Assembly: GCF_014638095.1 (NCBI RefSeq)
Contig: NZ_BMFH01000002.1
Location: 248,001-312,000 of the forward strand
Reading direction: 5' to 3'
Source: Muriicola marianensis
Lineage (GTDB): Bacteria; Bacteroidota; Bacteroidia; Flavobacteriales; Flavobacteriaceae
DNA length: 64,000 nt
Made by a program: the position numbers and the translations under genes. A model generated the notes under the pieces. It saw only the letters and a list, made by a program, of their open reading frames with translations, did not search any database and was not told where the DNA came from. Every line of letters begins with the position of its first letter. Position 1 is the stretch's first letter. Below, one piece after another: positions 49,279 to 58,775 of this stretch.

Positions 49279-50214
49279 TTGAAAATCGAACAGGTGATAC
49301 AAGCTGCATTAGACGAGGCGAGAATTGATTTTTCCACAGAGACTCTCTGGGTCCTGAACGTCATCCTTGCTTTGATCATGTTTGGTGTAGCCCTGCATAT
49401 CAGGGTAAGTGATTTCAGGTCTCTGATCAGTAATCCCCGCCCTGTTCTGGTAGGCGTCTTGTGCCAGTTCCTGGCCCTGCCGCTGGTCACTTTCCTTCTT
49501 GTCCTTTTTTTTAGGCCGGACCCCAGTCTCGCCCTTGGAATGATCCTGGTAGCTGCCTGTCCGGGTGGGAACATCTCCAACTTTATCACCTCCTATGCAG
49601 GAGGCAACAGGGCTTTATCTGTGGCCCTCACGGCCAATGCAACCCTTTTTGCCATCCTGCTTACTCCTCTGAATCTGAGTTTTTGGGGTTCCCTTTATCC
49701 ACCAGCACACGACCTGCTCAGGGTAATTTCCATCGATTCATTAGAAATGGTCCGGATCGTTGCTCTCATCCTCGGGGTGCCTCTTCTGGCGGGGGTGTGG
49801 ATGAATGAGCGTTATTCGGCTCTTGCCGGGCGTATGGCCAACTATTTGAAACACATTTCCCTCGCATTTTTTATAGGCCTTATCCTGGTCGTGATCTACA
49901 ACAACAGGATACAGATCCGCGACTATCTACATCTGGTTTTCTGGCTGGTGTTCATCCAGAACTCTGTCGCTTTTCTCACGGGTTATATGGTGGGCCGGTT
50001 GGCCGGGTTATCCCCCAGAGATACCCGAAGTATCACTATTGAGACAGGGATCCAGAATTCAGGGCTTGGCCTGGTCCTGATCTTTACATTTTTTGACGGC
50101 CTGGGAGGCATGGCTGTGATCACTGCATTCTGGGGTATCTGGCACCTAATTTCCGGGCTACTCCTTGGAAGTTTTTGGGCCTACAGGCCTGTGAGAGAGG
50201 AGGTGAGGGGATGA
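49279..50214 (+). CDS. bile acid:sodium symporter family protein
   Basis: A polytopic membrane protein of about 311 residues (BASS family). LWVLNVILALIMFGVALHIR is the first helix; AACPGGNISNFITSYAGGNR is the conserved ligand/Na+ region, and IQNSGLGLVLIF is the second crossover motif. No ATG exists near the start: I use the TTG 49279 because the promoter element at 49250 rules out 49255; the TTG 49270 or GTG 49294 are possible. It probably imports an organic anion with Na+. It is translationally coupled to the acyltransferase (ATGA). Confidence 0.88.
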   Translation: MKIEQVIQAALDEARIDFSTETLWVLNVILALIMFGVALHIRVSDFRSLISNPRPVLVGVLCQFLALPLVTFLLVLFFRPDPSLALGMILVAACPGGNISNFITSYAGGNRALSVALTANATLFAILLTPLNLSFWGSLYPPAHDLLRVISIDSLEMVRIVALILGVPLLAGVWMNERYSALAGRMANYLKHISLAFFIGLILVVIYNNRIQIRDYLHLVFWLVFIQNSVAFLTGYMVGRLAGLSPRDTRSITIETGIQNSGLGLVLIFTFFDGLGGMAVITAFWGIWHLISGLLLGSFWAYRPVREEVRG

Positions 50215-51266
50215 GGCGACTGATGTATGACATAACCCAAAGAATTGCATGTTTCGGGTTGTTTTGCTACTACCGTGACATGAAGCTGTATGGCTATCAC
50301 AAGGTGCCAAGAAACAAAGCGGTGATGTTTCTTGCAAACCATCAGAATGCCCTGATGGATCCATTGGTAATAGCTGCCTTCACCCCTTTCAGGACCTATT
50401 TCCTTACAAGGGCTGATATCTTTGTCAACCCGGTTGTCAATCAGATTTTCCGGTTCCTCAGGATGCTGCCTATATACCGTATGAGGGACGGGCGCGATAC
50501 CCTGGGCAAGAACGAAGAGATCTTTATGGGGTGTGTCCGTATCTTAAAAAGTGGCGGATATATCCTTTTGTTCCCTGAGGCCAACCACAACATTATGAGA
50601 AAGGTGAGGCCACTGAGCAAGGGATTTACCAGGATTTTGTTTGCGGCACTCGACCAGGATGCAGACCTCGATGTCCTCCTTGTCCCGGTGGGGATCAATT
50701 ATGAGAATGCTTCGGAATTTCCGGACAGGGTTGCTTTTTATTTCGATGACCCAATCTCCTCACGTGCATTTTACAACAAAGATGACATTCAGGGCTCAGT
50801 AACCCGTATAAAACAGGAGGTGTCCGAAGCCCTGCAAAGGAATACCACTCACATTGCCCCTGATGAGGAGTATGCAGAAAAGCTGGCGTATCTCGACTCC
50901 CTTGGATTGAACTACCTGGATCCTTCAGAGGCCCGTGAGGCCCTGGCGAAATATCCGGAGAAAAGAAAAGAAGAGAATAGGACGAAGAGAAGTCCGCTGC
51001 GTTCGATACTTAAATGGATCTTTTATCTGATCAATGCTCCGACCATCGTCATATGGAGGTTTTTCCTCAAGCCTCGGATACTTGAAGTAGAATTCATTAG
51101 CACCTTTAGGTTTGCCTATGTGATCTTCGTCCAGCCGTTATTCTATATCCTCCTTTGGTGGATTTGCTATACACAGCTGAATGCACTCTGGGGCGGCTTG
51201 ATAGTCATCCTGCATTTCCTCCTGAGTCTGTTCTATGTAAAAACGGGAAGCTCCCGATCGGGGTAA
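50211..51266 (+). CDS. PlsC-like 1-acyl-glycerol-3-phosphate acyltransferase
   Basis: A 351-residue membrane-associated acyltransferase. I start at the ATG 50211, which overlaps the upstream TGA. The acyltransferase block I is FLANHQNALMDPLVIAA, with His and Asp separated by five residues (HX5D, rather than HX4D). Block III is YILLFPEANHN, replacing FPEGTRS. C-terminal hydrophobic helices follow (YVIFVQPLFYILLWWICY). It likely acylates a glycerophosphate in phospholipid synthesis, though the variant motifs allow another acceptor. Confidence 0.88.
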   Translation: MRRLMYDITQRIACFGLFCYYRDMKLYGYHKVPRNKAVMFLANHQNALMDPLVIAAFTPFRTYFLTRADIFVNPVVNQIFRFLRMLPIYRMRDGRDTLGKNEEIFMGCVRILKSGGYILLFPEANHNIMRKVRPLSKGFTRILFAALDQDADLDVLLVPVGINYENASEFPDRVAFYFDDPISSRAFYNKDDIQGSVTRIKQEVSEALQRNTTHIAPDEEYAEKLAYLDSLGLNYLDPSEAREALAKYPEKRKEENRTKRSPLRSILKWIFYLINAPTIVIWRFFLKPRILEVEFISTFRFAYVIFVQPLFYILLWWICYTQLNALWGGLIVILHFLLSLFYVKTGSSRSG

Positions 51267-51290
51267 CCAATCGGGTAGCTACCCATCCAC

Positions 51291-53816
51291 TTACATCATA
51301 TCCCCGAAGAAGATAGCGTTCATCAGGAGCTTGTTGGTTCCGTACCAGAAAGCCCGGAAGTTGGTATTATCCGTAAACAGAACAACCTTTCCTCTCCCCA
51401 TGCTACTTACCTTGAACGGGGTGCTGTTGGAGATAAGGGAGGCATTCTCCTCAGAAATGTACCCGCTCATCAAAGGGGAGGCCGTATACTGTATTGGGTT
51501 GTTATAACTGTCCTTTTCAGGTTCCAGGTAGATGTTGGAGTTCCTGAACAGGGGAAGGGTACCGTTTTTATACCCAAAGTTGATAGGGTGGGATCGATCT
51601 AACCTGGCTTCAAAAATAGCACCCCCTGTTACCTGAGCTCCCCTGAAGTCTTCTCTCTCCCCGAAGGAGACATTTTTTGCAACCAGGGTATCTTTTTTAA
51701 ATACCAGGTCGAGGAATTCATTTTTATCAAACCAATTGGCTGTATTGCGGTACCCGATGAGGGTTCCCCCGGCCCTGACCCAATCCTTGAGTTTCTCAGT
51801 ACCGGATTTGTCCAGGCCCGCACTTCCCCAGGTTCCCGGGATAATGATATCGGTGTACGAACTCAGGTCGGCCCTCGAAAGGTATTCTGTATCAATTTTA
51901 GTGAGGGTGATATTGTATCTCGTATCGAAGAGATGCCAGATCTCCCCGGCATCATAGGAGCGCATACCTTCGCCCACGATGAGCGCCACCTTTTGTTTTT
52001 CTACAGGCTCGAAATCTCCGCTGCCCAGGTCGATTCCCCGGGTCTGGCCGGTATTCACCGACGTGATCTCGATATGGCTATCCTTCGCAACCCCAGAAAG
52101 GAAGTCATACAATTCCCGCTTGCTCAGTAACTGGTTCTGTACGGGTATCATGACAGTCCCATAGTCGTAGTTGACACCATTCATACTGAAAGGATACTGT
52201 GCGATTTTAGCTCTCAATCCTTTTTCCAGGATCTGATTGAGGGCTTTAGGAGTGTAGTATTCATGCCATTCGAACAAATAGGCATAGGAGCTTTCGCCAC
52301 TTACGGATCCGGGTAATTCTTTTAATTCTCCAATCCGGGGTCCGGCATTGGAAAGGGAGGTGAGCTCTGCGTAATCGAGGTTAAACGCCAAAGGGAAGGT
52401 CCAGGCTGAGATGTCGTAGAACAAACTGTCTGTGAAGGTGGTCCTCTTTTCGAACATGGCCTTGATCAGCCGGTGATTCTTTTGCTCGAGGGGTACCACA
52501 TAGCTCTTGCCTTTTACATAACGCTTGCCTCCCAAGGTCACATCCTGCCCCAGTTCGTGTATGTCGATATTCTGGCGTTCGAGGATCTCTGCCAGGTGCC
52601 AGGCTTTTGCCCCGTCTTTCTCATCCCCGAAGATAAAAGCTTTTGTCTTGCTTCTGCCCGCTTCAGATCTGAGATCCCTGTAGAAATCACGTTGATAGCT
52701 CAATAATTTTGTCCTCATCTTCTGGGCAGCTTCCACGGTGGAGAGGGCCGTGGTAAACTGGTTGCGGATCGTAAAAGGAAAGGTCAGTGTGCCGTTCTCA
52801 CTCTCCTGAATATGGCCTCTGGAGCTGGCCTGTTCAAAAAGGATTCCAATGCTTCCCATCACATCAGGGAAGGTAGATCCCTTGCCGTAATAGTAGTCGT
52901 CATAATTCTCCTCCGAATAATACAGTGAACCGATCTTATCAAGGGCTTTGGCGTGGTAAGTACCTATCTCAGCCGTGAGTTCCTGATTGAGCTTCGGGGT
53001 CAGGGGATGTACCCTGGTCGGCTCACCGGGCTGGAAAAAGAAGGTGGAATTGGTACCCATCTCATGGTGATCGGTCAGAATGTTCGGCAGCCAGCGATGG
53101 AAGGTTTTGATCCGCGCCCGGCTTTCCGGAAGCTGCACCGGCAACCAGTCCCGATTGACGTCGAACCAGTAGTGGTTTGTACGACCGCCGGGCCATACCT
53201 CGTGATATTCCCGGTCATTATTGTCCGCAGTCAGATTCATATTCCTGTTGGTGTTGGCCCAATAGGCAAATCGCTGCAAGCCATCAGGATTATATGAAGG
53301 ATCCATCAAAATGACGGTATTCTTCAGCATCTCATCTATTTCGGGACCCTGTGCAGCAGCCAGATAATACGCATAGGCGAGTCCGGCATTGGCTCCACTG
53401 GGTTCATTGCCGTGTACTGAAAAGCCCTGGTAGACCACGATGGGCATATTCTCCACACTGGTACTGTTCCCTCCGGCCTCACTCAAGGCCAGGTGCTGTT
53501 GCCTGATCTCCTCCAGCCTGCCGTGATTCTCGGGGGAGGTCACGGTAAGCAACAGGATAGGCCTGCCTTCAAAGGTGGTACCCCTGTTCTCAATAATGAT
53601 CCGGTCGCTGGCCTCAGCGAGAGTCTGCATGTAAAACATGAGTTTGTCATGGGTGACATGCCATTCTCCCACCTCATGCCCGATGACATCAATGGGTTTT
53701 GGGATTGAAGGATCATAAGACAGTTGCTGAGGCAGGTAATAGTCCAGGGAAAGATCGTCCTGGGCAGAGAGAAAACAGGTAAAAATAAGTCCGATTAGGA
53801 GTAGTGCTTTTTTCAT
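51291..53816 (-). CDS. M14-family zinc carboxypeptidase
   Basis: An 841-residue exported peptidase. Signal peptide (LLLIGLIFTCFLSAQ), then the M14 domain: zinc ligands in GFSVHGNEPSGANA (HxxE) and ILTDHHEMGTN (His), plus MDPSYNPDGLQRFAYW. From about residue 630 the C-terminal region (DIIIPGTWGSAGLDKSGTEK, WVRAGGTLIGYRNTANW) resembles a glutamine-amidotransferase-like fold that occurs at the end of this Bacteroidota group. It digests peptides in the periplasm or outside. It is convergent with the acyltransferase gene, with a small hairpin between them. Confidence 0.93.
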   Translation of the reverse strand: MKKALLLIGLIFTCFLSAQDDLSLDYYLPQQLSYDPSIPKPIDVIGHEVGEWHVTHDKLMFYMQTLAEASDRIIIENRGTTFEGRPILLLTVTSPENHGRLEEIRQQHLALSEAGGNSTSVENMPIVVYQGFSVHGNEPSGANAGLAYAYYLAAAQGPEIDEMLKNTVILMDPSYNPDGLQRFAYWANTNRNMNLTADNNDREYHEVWPGGRTNHYWFDVNRDWLPVQLPESRARIKTFHRWLPNILTDHHEMGTNSTFFFQPGEPTRVHPLTPKLNQELTAEIGTYHAKALDKIGSLYYSEENYDDYYYGKGSTFPDVMGSIGILFEQASSRGHIQESENGTLTFPFTIRNQFTTALSTVEAAQKMRTKLLSYQRDFYRDLRSEAGRSKTKAFIFGDEKDGAKAWHLAEILERQNIDIHELGQDVTLGGKRYVKGKSYVVPLEQKNHRLIKAMFEKRTTFTDSLFYDISAWTFPLAFNLDYAELTSLSNAGPRIGELKELPGSVSGESSYAYLFEWHEYYTPKALNQILEKGLRAKIAQYPFSMNGVNYDYGTVMIPVQNQLLSKRELYDFLSGVAKDSHIEITSVNTGQTRGIDLGSGDFEPVEKQKVALIVGEGMRSYDAGEIWHLFDTRYNITLTKIDTEYLSRADLSSYTDIIIPGTWGSAGLDKSGTEKLKDWVRAGGTLIGYRNTANWFDKNEFLDLVFKKDTLVAKNVSFGEREDFRGAQVTGGAIFEARLDRSHPINFGYKNGTLPLFRNSNIYLEPEKDSYNNPIQYTASPLMSGYISEENASLISNSTPFKVSSMGRGKVVLFTDNTNFRAFWYGTNKLLMNAIFFGDMM

Positions 53817-53904
53817 TCGAATCGTTTTTTATACGGTCGCAAAAGGTACTCATTAGAAGGACAAGCCGCAAATACCCAAAGGGTTAAAGATTCCTTAAAA
53901 TGAC

Positions 53905-53933
53905 AAAAAAAAGACCTCTAATAAATGAGGTCT
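53905..53933 (-). terminator. rho-independent terminator of the DUF3276 gene
   Basis: AGACCTC and GAGGTCT arms (53912-53918, 53927-53933). On the minus strand the hairpin is followed by TTTTTTT. Confidence 0.8.
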
Positions 53934-53962
53934 CGTATGTTTTCTTAAGGGATAAACCGATG

Positions 53963-54334
53963 TCAAATATCATCAAAGTCCACATCGGTAAAATTGTCGA
54001 GGGTTTGGTTTCCATCCCCGCTCTCGGAATCTTCCTTCTTGAAGTCCTTTTGGTGGCGCTCAGAAATAACCTCCTGGCCTTTTTCAGTGATGATGTAATC
54101 CATCATTTCCTCCATATTTTCTCTAAAAGCTTGAAAATCTTCTTTGTACAAATAGATCTTGTGTTTCTTGTAGTGGAAAGAACCGTCGTCGTGAGTAAAT
54201 TTTTTACTTTCTGTAATGGTCAGATAATAATCCCCGGCTTTAGTACTTCTCACGTCAAAAAAATAAGTCCGTCTGCCGGCCCTTAAAACTTTGGAGTAAA
54301 TTTCCTCCTGATCCATTAAATCTTTGTTAGCCAT
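53963..54334 (-). CDS. DUF3276 family protein (Pur-alpha-like)
   Basis: A 123-residue nucleic-acid-binding protein of the bacterial PUR type. EEIYSKVLRAGRRTYFFDVR, STKAGDYYLTITESKKF and HYKKHKIYLYKEDFQAF form the characteristic beta-beta-beta-beta-alpha repeat. The C-terminal tail is acidic (TDVDFDDI). It forms dimers that bind RNA or single-stranded DNA in related species; the cellular role is not established. Confidence 0.93.
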   Translation of the reverse strand: MANKDLMDQEEIYSKVLRAGRRTYFFDVRSTKAGDYYLTITESKKFTHDDGSFHYKKHKIYLYKEDFQAFRENMEEMMDYIITEKGQEVISERHQKDFKKEDSESGDGNQTLDNFTDVDFDDI

Positions 54335-54410
54335 TTGTACAGAAATTGGTTGAATTTTTCGAATAAGGTCATCAAAAATGTAAAAAAATTCCTAATTCAG
54401 CAACAAATTT

Positions 54411-56165
54411 CTAGTTTTCTTTCTCGCTGAGTTGATGGGTGTAAAGCTCCTTGTAATACCCGTCCTGTTCGACGAGTTCCTCATGGGTTCCCTGTTGCAG
54501 AATGCGCCCTTCATCGAGAACGATGATCATATCTGCATTCTTGGCTGAGGATACTCTGTGACTTACGATCAGGGTGGTACGGTTGCGGGAAGCTCTCTTA
54601 AGATTGTTGAGAATGGCCTCCTCTGTCTCTGTGTCCACCGCCGAAAGGCAATCGTCAAAGAGATAGATCTCGGGATCTTTTAGTAGGGCCCTGGCAATGG
54701 ATATGCGCTGTTTCTGTCCACCGCTCAGGGTGATCCCCCTTTCACCGAGGATCGTATCGTACTTTTTAGAGAATCCTGTGATGTTATCGTGTACCACTGC
54801 CATTCTCGCTACCTCTTCTATCTCCTCCTTTGAAGCTGTTTCCTTCCCAAACCTGATATTGTTTGAGATAGTGTCGGAAAAGAGGAAGGCATCCTGAGGG
54901 ACGGCTCCGATGGAACTTCTCAGGCTTTCCAGGTTTAATTTTCTTATGGGGGTACCATCGATCCTGATCTCCCCGCTACTAACATCATACAGGCGGGCAA
55001 CAAGGTCGAGGATGGTGGATTTACCGGATCCGGTCTGACCCAGGATGGCCACGGTCTTCCCGTCTTCCACTTTGAAGGAGAGCTCCTTCAGGGCTGTGAT
55101 GTTCGTGTCGTCATAGGTAAAGCTTACCTTATCGAACTCTATCTCACCTCTGATCGGAGTTTCTTCCTCCACCTCATTTCTGAGCTCGGGTTGCACTTTC
55201 AGGAATTCATTGATCCTTTTCTGTGAGGCCTCAGCCCTTTGTACAAGGGACGTCAGCCACCCCACTATTGCCACCGGCCAGGTCAGCATATTGACGTAAA
55301 GGATGAACTCTGCAATGGTCCCAATGGATTCGATCTCGCCATCGATATACTGCTTGCCACCCACATAGATCACAAAAATGTTGCTGATCCCGATCAGCAA
55401 TATCATCAGGGGAAAGAACCACGCATCCACCTTGGCCAGGTCCATGCTCCTGTTCTTCCCTTCCAAAGCCAGCCCGGAGGCCTCCGAATTGACGTTGGGT
55501 TCTAAAGTATAGGCCTTGATCACGGAAATGCCCGAAAAGGTCTCCTGTGCAAAGGTGGAAAGATTAGACAGGAATTCCTGCACCTTCGTACTTCGCTTGT
55601 GGATGATCTTGCTGATCTTATAGATGAGAACAGAGAGGATCGGTAAGGGCAATAGGGCGTAAAAAGCAATGGTGGGCGCTTTGATGAACATGAGTGGAAT
55701 GAGGCATACAAAAAGGGTAAGGGTCTGCATCCCGTACATTATGGCGGGTCCCGCATAGAGGCGTACCTGACTTACATCCTCACTGATCCTGTTCATGAGG
55801 TCTCCCGTCCTGTTCTTTTTGTAAAAGTTCAGGCTGAGCAATTGATAATGATCAAAGACCTCGTTCTTGAGGTCGTATTCTATGTAGCGGCTTACATTGA
55901 TGATGGTCTGCCGCATCAGAAAGGTAAAAAACCCCGACAGCAAGGCTGCCCCCAGGATAATCAGGATGTATTCGAGCAGCAGGGAGGTCGCCTCCGGTTT
56001 CGCCACGGTTCCGGCAAAATACTTCTCCACCACTTCTATGGAATTCTTAACGTATGAAGGCATGACAAGCTGGAATACCCGGGCTATGATGGTGATGATG
56101 ATACCCAGGAATAACTTGAACCAATACTTCCTGAAATATTTGTTGAGGTGTTTTAATTCTTTCAT
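54411..56165 (-). CDS. ABC exporter half-transporter, MdlA/MsbA type
   Basis: A 584-residue fusion of six membrane helices (from KLFLGIIITIIARVFQLVMP) and an ATPase. Walker A is AILGQTGSGKSTILDL; the signature is TLSGGQKQRISIARALL. Walker B is EIYLFDDCLSAVD, with Asp where the catalytic Glu normally stands. This D-D form is typical of the degenerate half of heterodimeric exporters (MdlA, LmrC, TM287), so it may need a partner half encoded elsewhere. The substrate (lipid or drug) is unknown. Confidence 0.93.
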   Translation of the reverse strand: MKELKHLNKYFRKYWFKLFLGIIITIIARVFQLVMPSYVKNSIEVVEKYFAGTVAKPEATSLLLEYILIILGAALLSGFFTFLMRQTIINVSRYIEYDLKNEVFDHYQLLSLNFYKKNRTGDLMNRISEDVSQVRLYAGPAIMYGMQTLTLFVCLIPLMFIKAPTIAFYALLPLPILSVLIYKISKIIHKRSTKVQEFLSNLSTFAQETFSGISVIKAYTLEPNVNSEASGLALEGKNRSMDLAKVDAWFFPLMILLIGISNIFVIYVGGKQYIDGEIESIGTIAEFILYVNMLTWPVAIVGWLTSLVQRAEASQKRINEFLKVQPELRNEVEEETPIRGEIEFDKVSFTYDDTNITALKELSFKVEDGKTVAILGQTGSGKSTILDLVARLYDVSSGEIRIDGTPIRKLNLESLRSSIGAVPQDAFLFSDTISNNIRFGKETASKEEIEEVARMAVVHDNITGFSKKYDTILGERGITLSGGQKQRISIARALLKDPEIYLFDDCLSAVDTETEEAILNNLKRASRNRTTLIVSHRVSSAKNADMIIVLDEGRILQQGTHEELVEQDGYYKELYTHQLSEKEN

Positions 56166-56285
56166 GAGGGGAAAGCCCGTGCTGTTTCTCTGAGCAGAGC
56201 AAAGATAGGAGATTCGTCAGTAAAGAAATGTTATAAAAGCCATAAGATAATCCCTCCCCGGGGAAGGTCATATCCGGAGAATTCT

Positions 56286-56293
56286 TATTTTTG
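56286..56293 (+). promoter_or_regulatory. -7 promoter element of nusB
   Basis: TATTTTTG (TAnnTTTG), 33 bases before the ATG. Confidence 0.5.
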
Positions 56294-56326
56294 CCAGCGA
56301 TTAATTTTCTTTAAAGTTCTTTAGAC

Positions 56327-57274
56327 ATGCTTACGAGAAGGCAGTTGAGGGTGAAGGTCATGCAGTGCATTTATGCGATCACCCAAACGAAGGATGATTC
56401 TCTTGAAAAACAGGAAAAATTCCTCCGTGTAAGCATCGAGAACACGTATACCCTTTACCTTTTAATGCTGTGTTTGCTGAGGGAGATCCACGCCATGGCC
56501 CTGCATCGCCTGCAAATGGATTCCAAGAAATACCTGGCTTCCGACACAGACGAGTTTCCCGACAAGGAAAAATTTGTACACAACAAGCTCCTTTTGCAAT
56601 TAGTGGAGAATCCATCACTGGATGAGGAACTGAAAAGGCGCAAGATCCGGGGTTGGTACCTCAATGAGGACTATGTCCGGATCATCTTCAAAGAGATTCT
56701 GAAGCACGATCTCTATCTGACATACATGAAGAAAAACGGGCGATCCTTCGGGGAGGACAAGAATTTGGTGATCGACCTGTTCAGGGAGGTGATCGCGCCC
56801 AATGAAAAGCTATACGAATTTTTTGAGGATGACAAACTGACCTGGGTAGATGATATTCCCCTGGTGAATACATTTATTGTCAAGCAACTGCAAGCTGTGA
56901 AAGAAGATTCCCCCCAGAGATACTTCCTGCCTCGATTGCTCAAGGATGAGGAGGACATGGACTTTGCCAGGAAGCTGCTTTCGAAAACATTGTTGCAAAA
57001 CAAAGCCCTGGAGGAAGAGATTCAGGGGAAAACGCCGAATTGGGACAAGGACCGAATCGCCGAGATCGATGCGATCCTTTTAAAGATGGCGATTTGCGAA
57101 CTCCTCAATTTCCCTTCCATCCCTGAGCGGGTGTCCATCAATGAATACCTCGAGATCGCCAAGGAATATTCCACCCCCAAGAGCAGTATCTTCATCAATG
57201 GGATTTTGGATAAGCTCGTGAAGGAATACAAGGCCGAAGGAAAACTTAAAAAAAGTGGGCGTGGACTTCTGTAA
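56327..57274 (+). CDS. nusB: transcription antitermination protein NusB
   Basis: A 315-residue protein; the NusB fold is in two parts. The N-terminus MLTRRQLRVKVMQCIYA is the conserved Arg-rich helix, and the C-terminus (DAILLKMAICELLNFPSIPE, NEYLEIAKEYSTPKSSIFIN, GILDKLVKE) is typical NusB. The middle 150 residues are an insertion relative to the 140-residue E. coli protein, as usual for Bacteroidota. It binds boxA RNA with NusE in rRNA antitermination. It begins a nusB-DUF1573-yajC group. Confidence 0.95.
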   Translation: MLTRRQLRVKVMQCIYAITQTKDDSLEKQEKFLRVSIENTYTLYLLMLCLLREIHAMALHRLQMDSKKYLASDTDEFPDKEKFVHNKLLLQLVENPSLDEELKRRKIRGWYLNEDYVRIIFKEILKHDLYLTYMKKNGRSFGEDKNLVIDLFREVIAPNEKLYEFFEDDKLTWVDDIPLVNTFIVKQLQAVKEDSPQRYFLPRLLKDEEDMDFARKLLSKTLLQNKALEEEIQGKTPNWDKDRIAEIDAILLKMAICELLNFPSIPERVSINEYLEIAKEYSTPKSSIFINGILDKLVKEYKAEGKLKKSGRGLL

Positions 57275-57286
57275 GTATTTATTCCT

Positions 57287-57294
57287 TAATTTTG
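57287..57294 (+). promoter_or_regulatory. -7 promoter element of the DUF1573 gene
   Basis: TAATTTTG (TAnnTTTG), 25 bases before the ATG; the DUF1573 gene may be transcribed separately from nusB. Confidence 0.5.
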
Positions 57295-57319
57295 CAGCTG
57301 AATATTAAAATCTAGTTCT

Positions 57320-57796
57320 ATGAAAAGAGTTTTTGTCGCCCTGGGCGTAATCAGTATGTTCGGCTTTGTTTCCTGTAAAGAGAAAGCCTCCAGTAAAATT
57401 GAGACTGCCAATATCGAGGTGGCCGCTGAAAGGGATGCCGCTGCGAAAAACCTTCCCGTGATGACCTTCGACAAGTCGGAGCACGACTTCGGGAATATCG
57501 AACAGGGAACGCCTCAGGAGACTGTATTCACTTTTACCAATACGGGTAATGCTCCCCTGATCATCACAAACGCTACGAGTAGCTGTGGGTGTACCATTCC
57601 CGAGTATCCAAAGAACAAACCGATCGCACCCGGTGAAACAGGTCAGTTACTGGTCAAATTCAATGGCTCAGGACAGAACCAGGTCACAAAGACCATAACC
57701 GTTTCTGCCAACACCGCAAAAGGCTCCGAATTGTTGCGTATCAAAGCATTTGTAAATCCAAAGAACGCGGCCAATACACTCGGGCCCGTAAAATAA
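57320..57796 (+). CDS. DUF1573 lipoprotein
   Basis: A 158-residue lipoprotein (signal ending FGFVSC, Cys20). The DUF1573 immunoglobulin-like domain is clear: FDKSEHDFGNIEQGTPQETV, FTNTGNAPLIITNATSSCGC, and PIAPGETGQLLVKFNGSGQN. The CGC pair is conserved in the family. The function is unknown; it faces the periplasm or the surface. It precedes yajC in the usual flavobacterial order. Confidence 0.93.
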   Translation: MKRVFVALGVISMFGFVSCKEKASSKIETANIEVAAERDAAAKNLPVMTFDKSEHDFGNIEQGTPQETVFTFTNTGNAPLIITNATSSCGCTIPEYPKNKPIAPGETGQLLVKFNGSGQNQVTKTITVSANTAKGSELLRIKAFVNPKNAANTLGPVK

Positions 57797-57817
57797 ATTT
57801 TAAAAAACTATTCCGGT

Positions 57818-58102
57818 ATGAATGAGATAGGGAATTTCCTGCCTATGATCCTGATCTTTGTCGTGGCGTATTTCTTTATGATACGACCCCAGATGAAGAG
57901 GCAGAAAGATGAAAAGAAATTTGCCGCAGCGCTGAAGAAAGGGGACAAGATCGTCACCAAAAGCGGGATGCATGGCAAGATCGTGGATCTGAATGACAAG
58001 GATTTTTCCTGCATCATTGAGACTATGGCGGGCAGGCTGAAATTCGACCGTTCGGCTATTTCTATGGAGATGAGCAATAAGCTCAACGCAGACAAGAAAT
58101 AA
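57818..58102 (+). CDS. yajC: preprotein translocase subunit YajC
   Basis: A 94-residue single-span membrane protein that joins SecDF to the Sec translocon. PMILIFVVAYFFMIRPQMKR holds the membrane helix and the IRPQ motif; GDKIVTKSGMHGKIVDLND follows. Length and context (nusB-DUF1573-yajC) are typical. Confidence 0.96.
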   Translation: MNEIGNFLPMILIFVVAYFFMIRPQMKRQKDEKKFAAALKKGDKIVTKSGMHGKIVDLNDKDFSCIIETMAGRLKFDRSAISMEMSNKLNADKK

Positions 58103-58127
58103 TCCCCGGAAGATCTGAAACATGAAG

Positions 58128-58157
58128 ACCGGTATGAAAGATCATACCGGTTTTTTT
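58128..58157 (+). terminator. rho-independent terminator of yajC
   Basis: Perfect 10-bp arms ACCGGTATGA (58128-58137) and TCATACCGGT (58142-58151), running into TTTTTTTATT. Confidence 0.9.
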
Positions 58158-58172
58158 ATTTCATTTATTTGA

Positions 58173-58766
58173 TTATGACTTTCGGTATTTGTCATTGATA
58201 CTTACCCCGGCACGGATCATGGGGATGATCTTCTCCAACCTTTTTAATTTGGTCGTATCCTGTTTGGCCGAGTCTATGTGTTCGCAGAATTCCCTCTGCT
58301 TATAGGGGGAGAATTTCACAAAAGAGTCTTTTAGGGCCGGGTCGGCTTTCAGAGCCTTTTCCAGGAGTTCAGGAATCTCGGTAGTTTTCTTGGCATCAGG
58401 TTTCCAGACCATCCCCTTTTTCTGGTTTTCCACGGCTTCTCCCATATAGGAAAAGACAATTTTGGCGTCGATCTCATCTGCCGAAGCGAACTTCAAGTGC
58501 CTCATGGCCTTGGTCTTTCCTTCCTGTGCATTCTCCAGTACTTTTGCCGGGTCCTTGAGAAAGCATCCATTGAAGAACCAGATCCCGAAATGGGAAGAAA
58601 AGGCATTGATCCCAAATATATTCTTTCCACCGAGGGTGTAAACCGGGCTGTTCCATTTGTAATCCTCCTGCAGACCGCTTTTTAGAGCGAGTTCCCTGAG
58701 GAGACTCAACCCTTTCCTAAAAGGGGTGTCTTTCTGGTAGAAGGTGTCCGCTTTGGAATTGCTCAT
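58173..58766 (-). CDS. YdeI/DUF1801-like protein
   Basis: A 197-residue cytoplasmic protein. The N-terminal DUF1801 fold (GLQEDYKWNSPVYTLGGKNI, HFGIWFFNGCFLKDP) is followed by the OmpD-associated YdeI tail (IPELLEKALKADPALKDSFV, FSPYKQREFCEHIDSAKQD). The molecular function is not known; related proteins are implicated in stress response. It lies 10 bases downstream of pepT and is probably in the same transcript. Confidence 0.9.
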   Translation of the reverse strand: MSNSKADTFYQKDTPFRKGLSLLRELALKSGLQEDYKWNSPVYTLGGKNIFGINAFSSHFGIWFFNGCFLKDPAKVLENAQEGKTKAMRHLKFASADEIDAKIVFSYMGEAVENQKKGMVWKPDAKKTTEIPELLEKALKADPALKDSFVKFSPYKQREFCEHIDSAKQDTTKLKRLEKIIPMIRAGVSINDKYRKS

Positions 58767-58775
58767 AATGTAGAA

